NCBI RefSeq assembly: GCF_025666195.1
Contig: NZ_CP102592.1
Coordinates: forward strand, 3,534,001 to 3,598,000
Length of the DNA stretch: 64,000 nucleotides
Source: Xanthomonas sp. CFBP 8443
GTDB taxonomy: Bacteria; Pseudomonadota; Gammaproteobacteria; Xanthomonadales; Xanthomonadaceae
Direction of reading: 5' to 3'
This document shows positions 1 to 8,784 of the stretch, in pieces. Made by a program: the position numbers and the translations under genes. Positions within the stretch are counted from its first letter, which is position 1. Every line of letters begins with the position of its first letter. The notes beneath the pieces were generated by a model that was given only the letters and a program-made list of their open reading frames with translations, was not told where the DNA came from and searched no databases.

Positions 1-2142
1 GTCGAGGCGCAGCGCGCCAAGCGCTACCTGGTGGAAGCGCCGGCCTCGCCCAAGTTCACCCAGCCGCTGATCGACACCCCGCAGACGATCAACGTGATCA
101 GCAAGGACCTGTTCAACGAGCAGGGCGCCACCACGCTCACCGAGGCGCTGCGCAACAGCCCCGGCGTGGGCACCTTCTACGTCGGCGAGAACGGCAACAC
201 CACCACCGGCGATGCGATCTACATGCGCGGCTTCGACAGCTCCAGCAGCATCTTCGTCGACGGCGTGCGCGACCTGGGCTCGATCTCGCGCGACGTGTTC
301 AACATCGAGCAGATCGAAGTCGCCAAGGGCCCGGCCGGCACCGACAACGGCCGCAGCGCGCCGACCGGCGCGATCAATCTGGTGACCAAGGAGGCGAACC
401 TGACCGACTCGGTCAGCGGCGCGCTGTCCGGCGGCACCGACGACCAGCGCCGCGTGACCGCGGACTGGAACCAGACCCTGGGCGCCAGCAGCGCGCTGCG
501 GGTGAACGTGGTGGGCCAGGACAGCGACGCGATCGGCCGCGACCAGGTCAACAACAAGCGCTGGGGCCTGGCCACCTCGCTGGCGTTCGGCCTGGGCAGC
601 GACACCCGCTATTTCCTCGACCTGCTGTACGTGAAGCAGGACAACGTGCCCGACGGCGGCGTGGCGACCATCGGCCTGCCCGGCTACTCCTCGCCAGACC
701 CCGCGCGTCCGTGGCTGTCCACCGCCCCGCGCGTGGACAGCGAGAACTTCTACGGCACCCGCTACGACCATGACGACGTGACCGCGAAGATGGCGACCTT
801 CCGCTTCGAGCACGACTTCTCCGACACGGTCAAGCTGACCAATACCGCGCGCTGGGGCCGCAACGAGCAGGACTACCTGCTGTTCGCGTTCATGCCCAAC
901 ACCGCCAACCTGCGCACGCCGAACCCGGCCGACACCTCGACCTGGACGGTGACGCGCAGCCTGCCCACCTTCAAGGACCAGCAGTACACCATCGTCACCG
1001 ACCAGCTGAACCTGCGCGTGGACTTCGCCACCGGCGCGGTGCAGCACAACCTCAGCACCGGCGTGGAAGCCACGCGCGAGGAACTGGAGAGCTGGGGCCA
1101 CAACATCGTCGACCGCGCCGCCTGGCTGGCCGCCAACCCGGCCAACCTGTACGCCCCGGACTGGAACACCACGCCGCTGGTCACCGCGCGCAACGGCGCG
1201 CACAGCAAGGGCACTACCACCACGTTCTCGGCCTACGCCTTCGACACGCTGAAGTTCGGCGACAGCTTCCTGGTCACCGCCGGGGTGCGCGCGGACCGCT
1301 ACAAGACCGACTTCGACAGCCTGACCTGCACCACCGCCACCTCCACCGCGGTGCCCTGCACCACCGCGGTCGGCGTGGACGCGGACATCTCCGATACGCT
1401 GTTCAGCTGGAAGCTCGGCGCGGTCTACAAGGCGGCCGAGAACGTCAGCCTGTACGCCAACTATGCGATCTCGCAGCAGCCTCCCGGCGGCAGCGCGCTG
1501 GAGCTGAGCGCCTCGGCCAACAACGCCAACAACCCGCGCTTCGATCCGCAGAAGGCCAAGACCGCCGAAATCGGCACCAAGTGGAACTTCCTGGACGACG
1601 GCCTGTTCGTGACCATGGCGCTGTTCCAGACCGACGTCAGCAACGAAATCGCACAGGGCAGCGACGGGCTCTATTACCAGACCGGCGAGAAGCGGGTGAA
1701 GGGCGTGGAGCTGTCGGCGGTCGGCAAGATCAGCGACAACTGGGCGATCTCCACCGGCTACACCAAGCTCGACGCGCAGGTGCTGGAAGGCGCCAAGGTG
1801 TCGCAGGACGGCAGCACCGACCTGGCCTATACGCCGGACAGCGCGTTCACCGCGTGGACCACCTACACCCTGCCGTTCGGCCTGACCGTCGGCGGCGGCG
1901 CCCGCTACTCCGGCGAGATGAAGCGCGGCACCGACGGCGCGGTCGGCACGCCGGCGTTCGTCAAGTCGTATACCGTATGGGACGCGGTCGTGACCTATCC
2001 GATCAACGACCACTTCGATCTGCGCCTGAACGTGTACAACGTGTTCGACAAGGACTACGTCGCGGCCATCAACAAGAGCGGCTTCCGCTACACGCCCGGC
2101 GCGCCGCGCTCGGCGATGCTGACGGCCAACATCAAGTTCTGA
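1..2142 (+). CDS. fiu: TonB-dependent siderophore receptor (5' partial)
   Basis: Outer-membrane, TonB-energised importer, most like the catecholate receptor Fiu/PiuA. The reading frame is open to base 1, so the signal peptide, TonB box and true start lie before the window. The visible part starts in the plug domain (LIDTPQTINVISKDLF, then the RGFDSSS...FVDGVRD and GPAGTDNGRS stretches typical of plugs). It continues through the barrel and ends in the expected terminal aromatic residue (LTANIKF). The next gene encodes a PiuC dioxygenase, the usual companion of Fiu/PiuA receptors, which supports this assignment over other receptor types. The substrate is not provable from sequence. The family is normally Fur-repressed, but the promoter is outside the window. 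Confidence 0.9.
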   Translation, partial: VEAQRAKRYLVEAPASPKFTQPLIDTPQTINVISKDLFNEQGATTLTEALRNSPGVGTFYVGENGNTTTGDAIYMRGFDSSSSIFVDGVRDLGSISRDVFNIEQIEVAKGPAGTDNGRSAPTGAINLVTKEANLTDSVSGALSGGTDDQRRVTADWNQTLGASSALRVNVVGQDSDAIGRDQVNNKRWGLATSLAFGLGSDTRYFLDLLYVKQDNVPDGGVATIGLPGYSSPDPARPWLSTAPRVDSENFYGTRYDHDDVTAKMATFRFEHDFSDTVKLTNTARWGRNEQDYLLFAFMPNTANLRTPNPADTSTWTVTRSLPTFKDQQYTIVTDQLNLRVDFATGAVQHNLSTGVEATREELESWGHNIVDRAAWLAANPANLYAPDWNTTPLVTARNGAHSKGTTTTFSAYAFDTLKFGDSFLVTAGVRADRYKTDFDSLTCTTATSTAVPCTTAVGVDADISDTLFSWKLGAVYKAAENVSLYANYAISQQPPGGSALELSASANNANNPRFDPQKAKTAEIGTKWNFLDDGLFVTMALFQTDVSNEIAQGSDGLYYQTGEKRVKGVELSAVGKISDNWAISTGYTKLDAQVLEGAKVSQDGSTDLAYTPDSAFTAWTTYTLPFGLTVGGGARYSGEMKRGTDGAVGTPAFVKSYTVWDAVVTYPINDHFDLRLNVYNVFDKDYVAAINKSGFRYTPGAPRSAMLTANIKF

Positions 2143-2163
2143 CCGCGGCTGCGCCCACCGACG

Positions 2164-2201
2164 GGCAACGTCCGCCTTCCGCACGGAGGGCGGACGTTGC
2201 C
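2164..2201 (+). promoter_or_regulatory. Strong hairpin between fiu and piuC, abutting the piuC ribosome site
   Basis: A perfect 13-bp inverted repeat (2164-2176 with 2189-2201) can extend inward by a T-G pair and three more pairs to leave the loop GCAC. No T-run follows, so it is not a standard intrinsic terminator. Its 3' arm ends directly before the GGAG (2202-2205) that serves the piuC start at 2212. It could attenuate transcription, stabilise the fiu end of the mRNA or modulate piuC translation. The structure is seen directly; the role is inference. Confidence 0.6.
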
Positions 2202-2211
2202 GGAGCGACCC

Positions 2212-2904
2212 ATGCTGCTGCACATCCCCGACATCCTCGGCGCCGACGAGCTCGCGCGCTTCCGCCAGGCGCTCGACGGCGCCGACTGGACCGACGGCCG
2301 CGAGACGGTCGGCGCCCAGGGCGCGCAGGTCAAGCGCAACCGGCAACTGCCCGACGCCTCGCCGCTCAAGCACGAACTCGGCCAGGCGGTGCTCAACGCG
2401 CTGGCGCGCAGCCCGCTGTATTTCGCCGCGGCGCTGCCGCTGCGCACGGTCCCGCCGCGCTTCAACCGCTACGAGGGCGGCGGCGAGTACGGTTTCCACG
2501 TCGACGGCTCGGTGATGACCCTGGCCGCCACCGCCACGCAGCCGGCGCTGACCCTGCGCACCGATCTGTCCTGCACCCTGTTCCTGTCCGCGCCGGAGGA
2601 GTACGACGGCGGCGAACTGGTCATCAGCGACACCTACGGCGAGCACGAAGTGAAACTGCCGGCCGGCGACCTGATCCTGTATCCGTCCAGCAGCCTGCAC
2701 CGCGTGCTGCCGGTCACCCGCGGCGCGCGCCTGGCCTCGTTCTTCTGGGTGCAGAGCCTGGTGCGCGACGCCAGCCGGCGGCAGTTGCTGCTGGAACTGG
2801 ACACCTCGATCCAGGCGCTGACCGCGGCCAAGGCCGACAGCGCGTCGCTGCTGCGGCTGAGCAACGTCTACCACAACCTGCTGCGCGACTGGTCGGAGAC
2901 CTGA
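2212..2904 (+). CDS. piuC: Fe(II)/2-oxoglutarate-dependent dioxygenase PiuC (YbiX family)
   Basis: 230-residue PKHD-type hydroxylase of the PiuC/YbiX family, cytoplasmic, regularly encoded beside catecholate siderophore receptors. The metal triad is visible: H96-x-D98 (in [10 protein letters not shown]) and H163 (SSLHRV), with R173 in position to bind 2-oxoglutarate. The N-terminus MLLHIPDIL matches the usual family start. I chose ATG 2212 (GGAG six bases upstream) over the TTG at 2197, which lies inside a hairpin. The physiological substrate of the family is not settled. Its place after the receptor implies a role linked to siderophore-iron use. Confidence 0.92.
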   Translation: MLLHIPDILGADELARFRQALDGADWTDGRETVGAQGAQVKRNRQLPDASPLKHELGQAVLNALARSPLYFAAALPLRTVPPRFNRYEGGGEYGFHVDGSVMTLAATATQPALTLRTDLSCTLFLSAPEEYDGGELVISDTYGEHEVKLPAGDLILYPSSSLHRVLPVTRGARLASFFWVQSLVRDASRRQLLLELDTSIQALTAAKADSASLLRLSNVYHNLLRDWSET

Positions 2905-3000
2905 CGCGGACGGTCAACGCGCGCGGTGCCGATGCGTTGATGTCTGGCGCAGACCATTCCCGGATGCGCAGGCGGCAGCGGCCGCGCACGTAATTGCGAC

Positions 3001-3022
3001 AAATTCTCATCTAGAATGCATT
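3001..3022 (+). promoter_or_regulatory. Possible Fur box/promoter before the PepSY gene
   Basis: An AT-rich stretch in an otherwise GC-rich gap contains AATTCTCATCTAGAATGCATT, whose complementary strand carries an ATGAGAATT core like gammaproteobacterial Fur boxes. It lies about 25-45 bases before the start at 3048, where an iron-regulated promoter would be expected for this second part of the iron locus. Match judged by eye only. Confidence 0.4.
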
Positions 3023-3047
3023 CCGCCCACTCCACCCGACTGCCGCG

Positions 3048-3689
3048 TTGTCCGACTCCTCCTCTCCCGACCTGGCCACGGCGCAGCAGCGCCGCGGCTT
3101 CTGGCTGCGCACGCTGCACCAGTGGCACTGGATCAGCTCGGCGCTGTGCCTGATCGGCATGCTGCTGTTCGCCGCCAGCGGGCTGACCCTCAACCATGCC
3201 GCGCGCATCGAGGCCAAGCCGCAGGTGCTCAACCGCACCGCGCAATTGCCGGCAACGCTGCTGCAGCGGCTCGGCGGCCAGGCCGATGGCGATGCGCCGC
3301 TGCCGCGGCCGGTGTCGGCCTGGCTAGAGCGCGAACTGGGGTTGAGCCTGGGCCGGCGCCCGGCCGAATGGTCAGCCGACGAGGTGTACCTGGCGCTGCC
3401 CGGTCCCGGCAGCGACGCCTGGCTGAGCATCGATCGCGGCAGTGGCGCGGTCGAGTACGAACGCACCGACCGCGGCTGGATCTCCTACTTCAACGACCTG
3501 CACAAGGGCCGCAATACCGGCCCCGCGTGGGGCTGGTTCATCGACCTGTTCGCGGTGGCCTGCCTGGTGTTCTGCATCACCGGGCTGTTCCTGTTGCAGC
3601 TGCATGCGCGGCAGCGGCGCATGACCTGGCCGCTGGTCGGGCTGGGCCTGCTGATCCCGCTGCTGATCGCCCTGCTGCTGATCCACTGA
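3048..3689 (+). CDS. PepSY-associated transmembrane protein
   Basis: 213-residue inner-membrane protein of the PepSY_TM type. Three hydrophobic segments are visible: about 26-50 ([20 protein letters not shown]), about 163-185 ([20 protein letters not shown]) and a C-terminal one about 192-212. The periplasmic loop between the first two carries the PepSY-like region ([20 protein letters not shown]) and the conserved [10 protein letters not shown] segment. The His residues in HQWHW and NDLHKG are of the kind that bind haem in PepSY_TM proteins, so a transmembrane electron-transfer role in ferric-siderophore reduction is plausible. The start must be TTG 3048, because the next in-frame ATG falls inside the first membrane helix. 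Confidence 0.8.
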   Translation: MSDSSSPDLATAQQRRGFWLRTLHQWHWISSALCLIGMLLFAASGLTLNHAARIEAKPQVLNRTAQLPATLLQRLGGQADGDAPLPRPVSAWLERELGLSLGRRPAEWSADEVYLALPGPGSDAWLSIDRGSGAVEYERTDRGWISYFNDLHKGRNTGPAWGWFIDLFAVACLVFCITGLFLLQLHARQRRMTWPLVGLGLLIPLLIALLLIH

Positions 3690-3741
3690 GTTGTTTCGCC
3701 GATCTTCCCGAACCGTTCCTCTCACCACCCTGGAGCCCCGC

Positions 3742-4254
3742 ATGCGCGTCACCCTGACCATCGCCCTGAGCGGCCTGCTGTCGATGCCCGCGTATGCGGC
3801 CACGCTGGAACTGGACGTGGAGATCCCCAAGCTCAACGTCGCCGAATATCACCGTCCCTACGTCGCGATCTGGGTGGAGGGCGCCGACCAGCAGGTCGCG
3901 CGCAACCTGGCGGTCTGGTACCAGTCCAAGGACACCGCCGAAGGCCACGGCACCAAGTGGCTGCCGGACCTGCGCCAGTGGTGGCGGCGCAGCGGCCGCA
4001 CCCTGCAGATGCCGGTGGACGGCGTCAGCGGCCCGACCCGCCCGGCCGGCAAGCACGCGCTGGCCTTCACCGACGCGCAGCAGCTCAAGGGCCTGGCACC
4101 GGGCCAGTACACGCTGGTGGTCGAGGCCGCGCGCGAGGTCGGCGGCCGCGAGCTGCTGAAGATCCCGTTCGCCTGGCCGGCCAAGGCCGCCACGACCGGC
4201 AGCGCGCAAGGCAGCAGCGAACTGGGCGCGGTGCGCCTGAGCGTCAAGCCGTGA
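3742..4254 (+). CDS. DUF2271 periplasmic protein, candidate flavinylated electron carrier
   Basis: 170 residues with a Sec signal peptide (cleavage near AYA-A, residue 19). ATG 3742 has a GGAG upstream; the open frame extends further 5' but without a signal peptide. Conserved DUF2271 features include the aromatic motif [10 protein letters not shown] and the segment [10 protein letters not shown]. Residues 93-99 read DGVSGPT, closely resembling the D-x-x-S-G-A-T site at which ApbE attaches FMN to a threonine. With an apbE gene two positions downstream, T99 is the candidate acceptor. The redox role is inference from context. Same-strand neighbours are the PepSY gene 52 bases upstream and the DUF4198 gene 29 bases downstream. 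Confidence 0.8.
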   Translation: MRVTLTIALSGLLSMPAYAATLELDVEIPKLNVAEYHRPYVAIWVEGADQQVARNLAVWYQSKDTAEGHGTKWLPDLRQWWRRSGRTLQMPVDGVSGPTRPAGKHALAFTDAQQLKGLAPGQYTLVVEAAREVGGRELLKIPFAWPAKAATTGSAQGSSELGAVRLSVKP

Positions 4255-4283
4255 TCCCCTTTTTCCTCGCAAGGAGCAAGTCC

Positions 4284-5090
4284 ATGAAGCGTTCTCTCGT
4301 GCTGGCGCTGGCCATCGCCGCGGTCCTGCCGTTCTCCGCCCTAGCCCACAAGGCCTGGCTGCAACCCTCGCAGACCGTGCTCGCCGGCGAGCGGCCGTGG
4401 ATCACCGTGGATGCGGCGGTGTCCAACGACCTGTTCTATTTCAACCACGTGCCGCTGCGCCTGGACACCCTGGCCATCACCGCGCCCGACGGCAGCGCGG
4501 TGCAGCCGCAGAACCCGGCCACCGGCAAGTACCGCAGCGTGTTCGACCTGGAACTGGTGCAGACCGGTACCTATCGCCTGGCCCTGGTCAACGACGGCCT
4601 GTTCGCCAACTGGAACGAGAACGGCCAGCGCAAGCGTTGGCGCGGCAACGCCGCCAGCTTCGCCAGCGAAGTGCCGAAGGACGCCAAGGACCTGCAGGTG
4701 TCGCAGTCGCTGGGCCGGGTGGAGACCTTCGTCACCAACGGCGCGCCCAACCAGACCGCGCTCAAGCCCAGCGGCAAGGGCCTGGAACTGGTGCCGGTGA
4801 CCCATCCCAACGACCTGTTCGCCGGCGAGAAGGCCAGCTTCAAGCTGCAGATCGACGGCAAGCCAGCCGCGGGGCTGGCGGTGGAGATCGTGCGCGGCGG
4901 TACCCGCTACCGCAACGCGCAGGACGAACTGAAGCTCATCACCGACGCGCAGGGCGGCTTCAGCGTGACCTGGCCGGAAGCGGGCATGTACTGGCTGCAG
5001 ACCACCAGCGAGGACACCAAGACCTCGCTGCCGCAGGCCAAGCAGCGCCGGCTCAGCTACGTGGCGACGCTGGAAGTGCTGCCGCAGTGA
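4284..5090 (+). CDS. DUF4198 periplasmic protein
   Basis: 268 residues. A signal peptide is clear ([21 protein letters not shown], then HKAWLQP). The mature N-terminus HKAWL and the Ig-like beta-rich body ([14 protein letters not shown] near residue 235) are hallmarks of DUF4198, a family related to periplasmic metal-handling (NikM-like) domains. AAGGAG lies eight bases before ATG 4284. In the iron operon it probably binds or presents iron, or partners the DUF2271 protein, but no biochemical function can be read from the sequence. Confidence 0.82.
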   Translation: MKRSLVLALAIAAVLPFSALAHKAWLQPSQTVLAGERPWITVDAAVSNDLFYFNHVPLRLDTLAITAPDGSAVQPQNPATGKYRSVFDLELVQTGTYRLALVNDGLFANWNENGQRKRWRGNAASFASEVPKDAKDLQVSQSLGRVETFVTNGAPNQTALKPSGKGLELVPVTHPNDLFAGEKASFKLQIDGKPAAGLAVEIVRGGTRYRNAQDELKLITDAQGGFSVTWPEAGMYWLQTTSEDTKTSLPQAKQRRLSYVATLEVLPQ

Positions 5091-5151
5091 GCCCTCGCCG
5101 TCCAGCGCAGGGCGCCGCGCGCACGCGCTGCGCAGGGCGAGCGCCGGCGGC

Positions 5152-6141
5152 ATGAGCATGCCGTCCGCACTGCAGGCCGACGCCGACACCGAGATCGCCA
5201 CGCTCGGCGGGCGGAGCATGGGCACCACCTGGAGCGCGAAGCTGGTGCTGCGCCGCCGCCGCGACCTGCATCCGCTGCACGCGGCGATCCAGGCGCAACT
5301 GGACCGGGTGGTCGCGCAGATGAGCACCTGGGAAGCGGACTCGGACATCAGCCGCTACAACCGCGCCGCGGCCGACAGCGTGCACGCGCTGCCGGCTGCA
5401 TTCGCCGAGGTGCTGCGCTGCGCGCTGGACATCGCCCGGCGCAGCGACGGCGCGTTCGATCCCACCATCGGCGCGGTGCTAGGCCTGTGGGGCTTCGGCG
5501 CCGACGCCGGCGGCCGCCGCGTGCCCGATGCGCAGGCGTTGCGCCAGGCGCGCGCCGCCGGCGACTGGCGGCAGCTTCTGCTGGACGAGGCCGACGGCAC
5601 GCTGCGCCAGCCCGGCGGCCTGCGCCTGGATTTTTCGGCGATCGCCAAAGGCTACGGCGTGGACCTGGCGGTGCGCGAACTGCAGGCGCAGGGCGTGGCC
5701 AGCGCGCTGGTCGAGGTCGGCGGCGAACTCTACGGCTACGGCCGCAAGCCCGACGGACAACCGTGGCGGGTGCTGGTCGAGTCGGCGCCGGACGAGGACG
5801 CGCAGGCCGCGACGCCGCCACGGGTGCTGGCGCTGGACGGCCGCGCGGTCGCCACCTCCGGCGATCGCTGGCACCGCTTCGAACAGGACGGCCAGCGCTA
5901 CAGCCATACCCTGGATCCGCGCAGCGGCACTCCGATCGCGGCGTCGCTGGCGGCGGTCAGCGTGGTCGCCGCCGACGTGATGCGCGCCGATGCCTGGGCC
6001 ACCGCACTGAGCGTGCTCGGCGCCGACGCCGGCCTGGCCTGCGCCGAACGCGAGGGACTGGCGGCACGCTTCCTGCTGCGCGACGGCCAGCGCGTGCAGG
6101 AGCGACTCAGCAGCGCCTTCGCCGCGCTGCTCGACGCATGA
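5152..6141 (+). CDS. apbE: FAD:protein FMN transferase (ApbE family)
   Basis: 329 residues. ApbE enzymes move FMN from FAD onto a Thr/Ser of extracytoplasmic redox proteins using Mg2+. Visible family motifs are GGRSMGTTW (19-27), FDPTIGAVLGLWGFG (about 103-117), LDFSAIAKGYGVD (about 162-174) and VEVGGELYGYG. Most ApbE proteins are exported, but here no signal peptide or lipobox is present and no upstream in-frame start could add one. Either it works in the cytoplasm or the target is flavinylated before export. Its frame overlaps the next gene by four bases, implying translational coupling with the reductase. Confidence 0.92.
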   Translation: MSMPSALQADADTEIATLGGRSMGTTWSAKLVLRRRRDLHPLHAAIQAQLDRVVAQMSTWEADSDISRYNRAAADSVHALPAAFAEVLRCALDIARRSDGAFDPTIGAVLGLWGFGADAGGRRVPDAQALRQARAAGDWRQLLLDEADGTLRQPGGLRLDFSAIAKGYGVDLAVRELQAQGVASALVEVGGELYGYGRKPDGQPWRVLVESAPDEDAQAATPPRVLALDGRAVATSGDRWHRFEQDGQRYSHTLDPRSGTPIAASLAAVSVVAADVMRADAWATALSVLGADAGLACAEREGLAARFLLRDGQRVQERLSSAFAALLDA

Positions 6142-7769
6142 CGCGGCCGCGGTCGCAACGCAACTGGAACGTCGTCGGTCACGCGGCGACCTTCGCCCTG
6201 CTGGGCGCGATCGGCTATGCACTGCTGCGGCTGCACCCGCAGCCATGGTGGACCGGCGCGCCGTCGCAACAGCGCATTTTGTACGCAGCGCTAGCGACGG
6301 CGACGTACGCGGCGGCCTGCCTGTGGCTGTGGTGGCGCGGCCGTCGCGGCGTGCGCGGCAGCGGCAAGCAGGCCGACGCGCCGCTGCTGCTGGCCTGGGC
6401 CAGCCAGACCGGCTTCGCCCAGCAACTCGCGCTGCGCAGTGCCGAGGCATTGCGCGCGGCGGGCCAGGCGGTGCGCGTGCTGCCCTTGCACAAGGTCGAC
6501 GCGGCCGAACTGGCCGGCGCGAGCCAGGCCTTGTTCGTGGTCAGCACCAGCGGCGAAGGCGATCCGCCCGATCACGCGCTGCCGTTCCTGCGCAAGGCGA
6601 TGGCGCAACCGCAGGCGCTGCCGCAGCTGCGCTACGCGGTGCTGGCGCTGGGCGATCGCCGCTACGATCACTTCTGCGCGTTTGGCCGCCGACTCGACGC
6701 CTGGCTGCGCCAGCACGGCGCGCATCCGCTGTTCGACCGCATCGACGTGGACAACGCCGACGACGCCGCGCTGCGCCACTGGCAGCAATTGCTGGGACAG
6801 CTCGCCGGCGGCAGCGAACAGCCCGACTGGACGCCACCGGCCTACCAGCGCTGGCAGCTGCAGCAGCGGCGCCTGTGCAATCCCGGCAGCGTCGGCGGCG
6901 CGGTGTTCGAGCTGGCGCTGCTGCCCGCCGACGGCGCCCTGCCCGCGTGGCAGGCCGGCGACCTGGCCGAAGTCGGGCCGTGCCATGGCGACGCCGCGGT
7001 GCAGGCCTGGCTGCAGGCCAGCGGCCTGGATGGCGCGGCGCCAGTGCAGCGTCCCGGCCAGGCGCCGACGACGCTGGCCGCGCTGCTGGCACGCAGCCAC
7101 CTGCCGGAGCCGGCGCAGGCCGCCGGCGTCGCGCCGGCGGCGCTGGCCGCGCAGCTGCAGCCGCTGCCGCACCGCGAATACTCGATCGCCTCGATGCCCA
7201 GCGACGGCGCGCTGCGCCTGCTGCTGCGCCGCGCGCTGCGCGCCGACGGCACGCCCGGCCTGGGCAGCGGCTGGCTGTGCGACGAAGCGCCGATCGGCGC
7301 CGAGATCGCCCTGCGGCTGCGCCCGAACCCAAACTTCCATCCGCCCGCCGATCCGGCACGGCCGCTGATCCTGATCGGCAACGGCACCGGCATCGCCGGG
7401 CTGCGCGCGCACCTGCGCGCGCGCATCGACGCAGCCGCCACCCGCACCTGGCTGCTGTACGGCGAACGCCACGCCGCCCACGACGACCACTACGGCGAGG
7501 AACTGCGTACCTGGCTGGCGCACGGCGCGCTGCAACGGCTGGATGCGGTGTTCTCGCGCGACGCCAGTGCCCACCGTTACGTGCAGGACGCCCTGCGCGC
7601 GGCCGCGTCGGACCTGCGCGAGTGGGTGGCGCAAGGCGCGGCGATCTACGTCTGCGGCAGCCTGCGCGGCATGGCCCCGGGCGTGGACGCGGTGCTCGAG
7701 GAGGCGCTGGGGCGACTGGGCAAGGAAACCCTGCTGCTGGAAGGCCGCTACCGGCGCGACGTGTACTGA
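6138..7769 (+). CDS. Membrane-anchored NADPH flavoprotein reductase (CysJ-like)
   Basis: 543 residues. Two N-terminal membrane helices (about 13-30 and 46-67) are followed by a flavodoxin-like FMN domain (LLAWASQTGFAQQLA..., STSGEGDPPDHALPF), an FAD domain with HREYSIAS (the R-x-Y-S signature) and an NADPH-binding module (LIGNGTGIAGLRAHL, YVCGSLRGMAPGVDAVLEE, terminal RDVY). The layout is that of sulfite reductase alpha subunits plus a membrane anchor. No sulfite-assimilation genes are near. Here it most likely feeds NADPH electrons into the PepSY/DUF2271 chain for iron reduction. The ATG overlaps the apbE stop (ATGA). Confidence 0.88.
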   Translation: MTRPRSQRNWNVVGHAATFALLGAIGYALLRLHPQPWWTGAPSQQRILYAALATATYAAACLWLWWRGRRGVRGSGKQADAPLLLAWASQTGFAQQLALRSAEALRAAGQAVRVLPLHKVDAAELAGASQALFVVSTSGEGDPPDHALPFLRKAMAQPQALPQLRYAVLALGDRRYDHFCAFGRRLDAWLRQHGAHPLFDRIDVDNADDAALRHWQQLLGQLAGGSEQPDWTPPAYQRWQLQQRRLCNPGSVGGAVFELALLPADGALPAWQAGDLAEVGPCHGDAAVQAWLQASGLDGAAPVQRPGQAPTTLAALLARSHLPEPAQAAGVAPAALAAQLQPLPHREYSIASMPSDGALRLLLRRALRADGTPGLGSGWLCDEAPIGAEIALRLRPNPNFHPPADPARPLILIGNGTGIAGLRAHLRARIDAAATRTWLLYGERHAAHDDHYGEELRTWLAHGALQRLDAVFSRDASAHRYVQDALRAAASDLREWVAQGAAIYVCGSLRGMAPGVDAVLEEALGRLGKETLLLEGRYRRDVY

Positions 7770-7952
7770 GCGCGCGTTACCACGGCGCGGACCACGCAGC
7801 GCCTGCCAGCGGCCGGTAATCGCATCCACAACGCGACGCGGCACGCCGTTCGCTACAGACTGCGAATGGCGCTGCAAAATCCGACATCGGCGACGTTCGC
7901 ACTATTGGCGCGAGATGGGACGTTCTTCCCCCGCTCGCTACGCGGCGTCGGA

Positions 7953-8732
7953 TCAGCGCGCGGCGGGCATGCCCAACCGGTGCGGCTCGAACAGATAGCC
8001 CTTGCCGCGCACGGTGCGGATCCACTGCGGCACCAGCGGGTCGTCGCCCAGCTTCTGCCGCAACCGCGACACCTGCAGATCGATGCCGCGTCCGCCCTGC
8101 GGAACGCTGCCGTCGCCTTCGCCGATCGCCGTACGCAGGTCCTCGCGGCTGAGCACGTTGCCGGGCTGCTCGAGGAACACCGCCATCAGCCGCAGTTCGC
8201 TGGGCGACAGCGGGATCGCGCGGCCGTCCGGCGCCACCGCCTGGTGCCGGTAGGCGTCGACCTGCCATGCGCCATCCTGCGCTGGCGGCTGCACCGGCAC
8301 GGCACGGGTGCGCCGCAACACGGCGTTGAGCCGCGCGACCAATTCGCGCAGGTCCAGCGGCCGGCTCAGGTAGTCGTCCGCGCCCAGGTCCAGGCCGATC
8401 ACGCGATCCACCGGCTCGGCCTGGTCGGCCATCATCACGATCGCGATGCCGCCGCGGTCGCGCAGTTGCCGGCACAGGTTCAGTCCTTCGCCGCCACCGA
8501 GGCCGGCATTGAGCAGCACCGCGTCGTAGCGCTCGGCCGCCAGCTGCGCATACAGCTGCACGCCGTTTTCGGCGTCGTGCGCCTGCAAGTTGAAACGGGC
8601 CAGATAATCGCGAATCCGGTCGCGCAAGGCCGCGTCGTCGTCCACCACCAATACGTTTGCCAACCACCTGCTGTTGTCCGAGGCCACCTGTGCGTTCCGG
8701 TCCACGGCTCCGGGATAGCCGCGTTCGCGCAT
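7953..8732 (-). CDS. OmpR/PhoB-type response regulator with degenerate receiver
   Basis: 259 residues: receiver (about 26-140) plus winged-helix DNA-binding domain (about 160-250, ending in RTVRGKGYLFEP). Aligning by eye to OmpR, the acidic cluster is intact (DDD 31-33). The phospho-acceptor Asp is Asn75 (VLLNAGL, codon AAT at 8510-8508), the switch Thr is Ala102 and the conserved Lys is Arg124 (YLSRP). The protein therefore should not be activated by normal phosphorylation. No histidine kinase is adjacent. The ATG at 8732 was chosen; the open frame continues upstream without family similarity. Targets are unknown. It converges on the iron operon and is followed upstream by hutD on the same strand. 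Confidence 0.88.
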   Translation of the reverse strand: MRERGYPGAVDRNAQVASDNSRWLANVLVVDDDAALRDRIRDYLARFNLQAHDAENGVQLYAQLAAERYDAVLLNAGLGGGEGLNLCRQLRDRGGIAIVMMADQAEPVDRVIGLDLGADDYLSRPLDLRELVARLNAVLRRTRAVPVQPPAQDGAWQVDAYRHQAVAPDGRAIPLSPSELRLMAVFLEQPGNVLSREDLRTAIGEGDGSVPQGGRGIDLQVSRLRQKLGDDPLVPQWIRTVRGKGYLFEPHRLGMPAAR

Positions 8733-8784
8733 TGGACGCGCTCGGCGGCAACCCCGCAAGAGCCACGCGCGTGGCGCCGGAAGC

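Noticed and set aside
6291..7877. 528-codon minus-strand frame
   Set aside because: Antisense to the flavoprotein reductase, whose FMN, FAD and NADPH motifs are intact on the plus strand.
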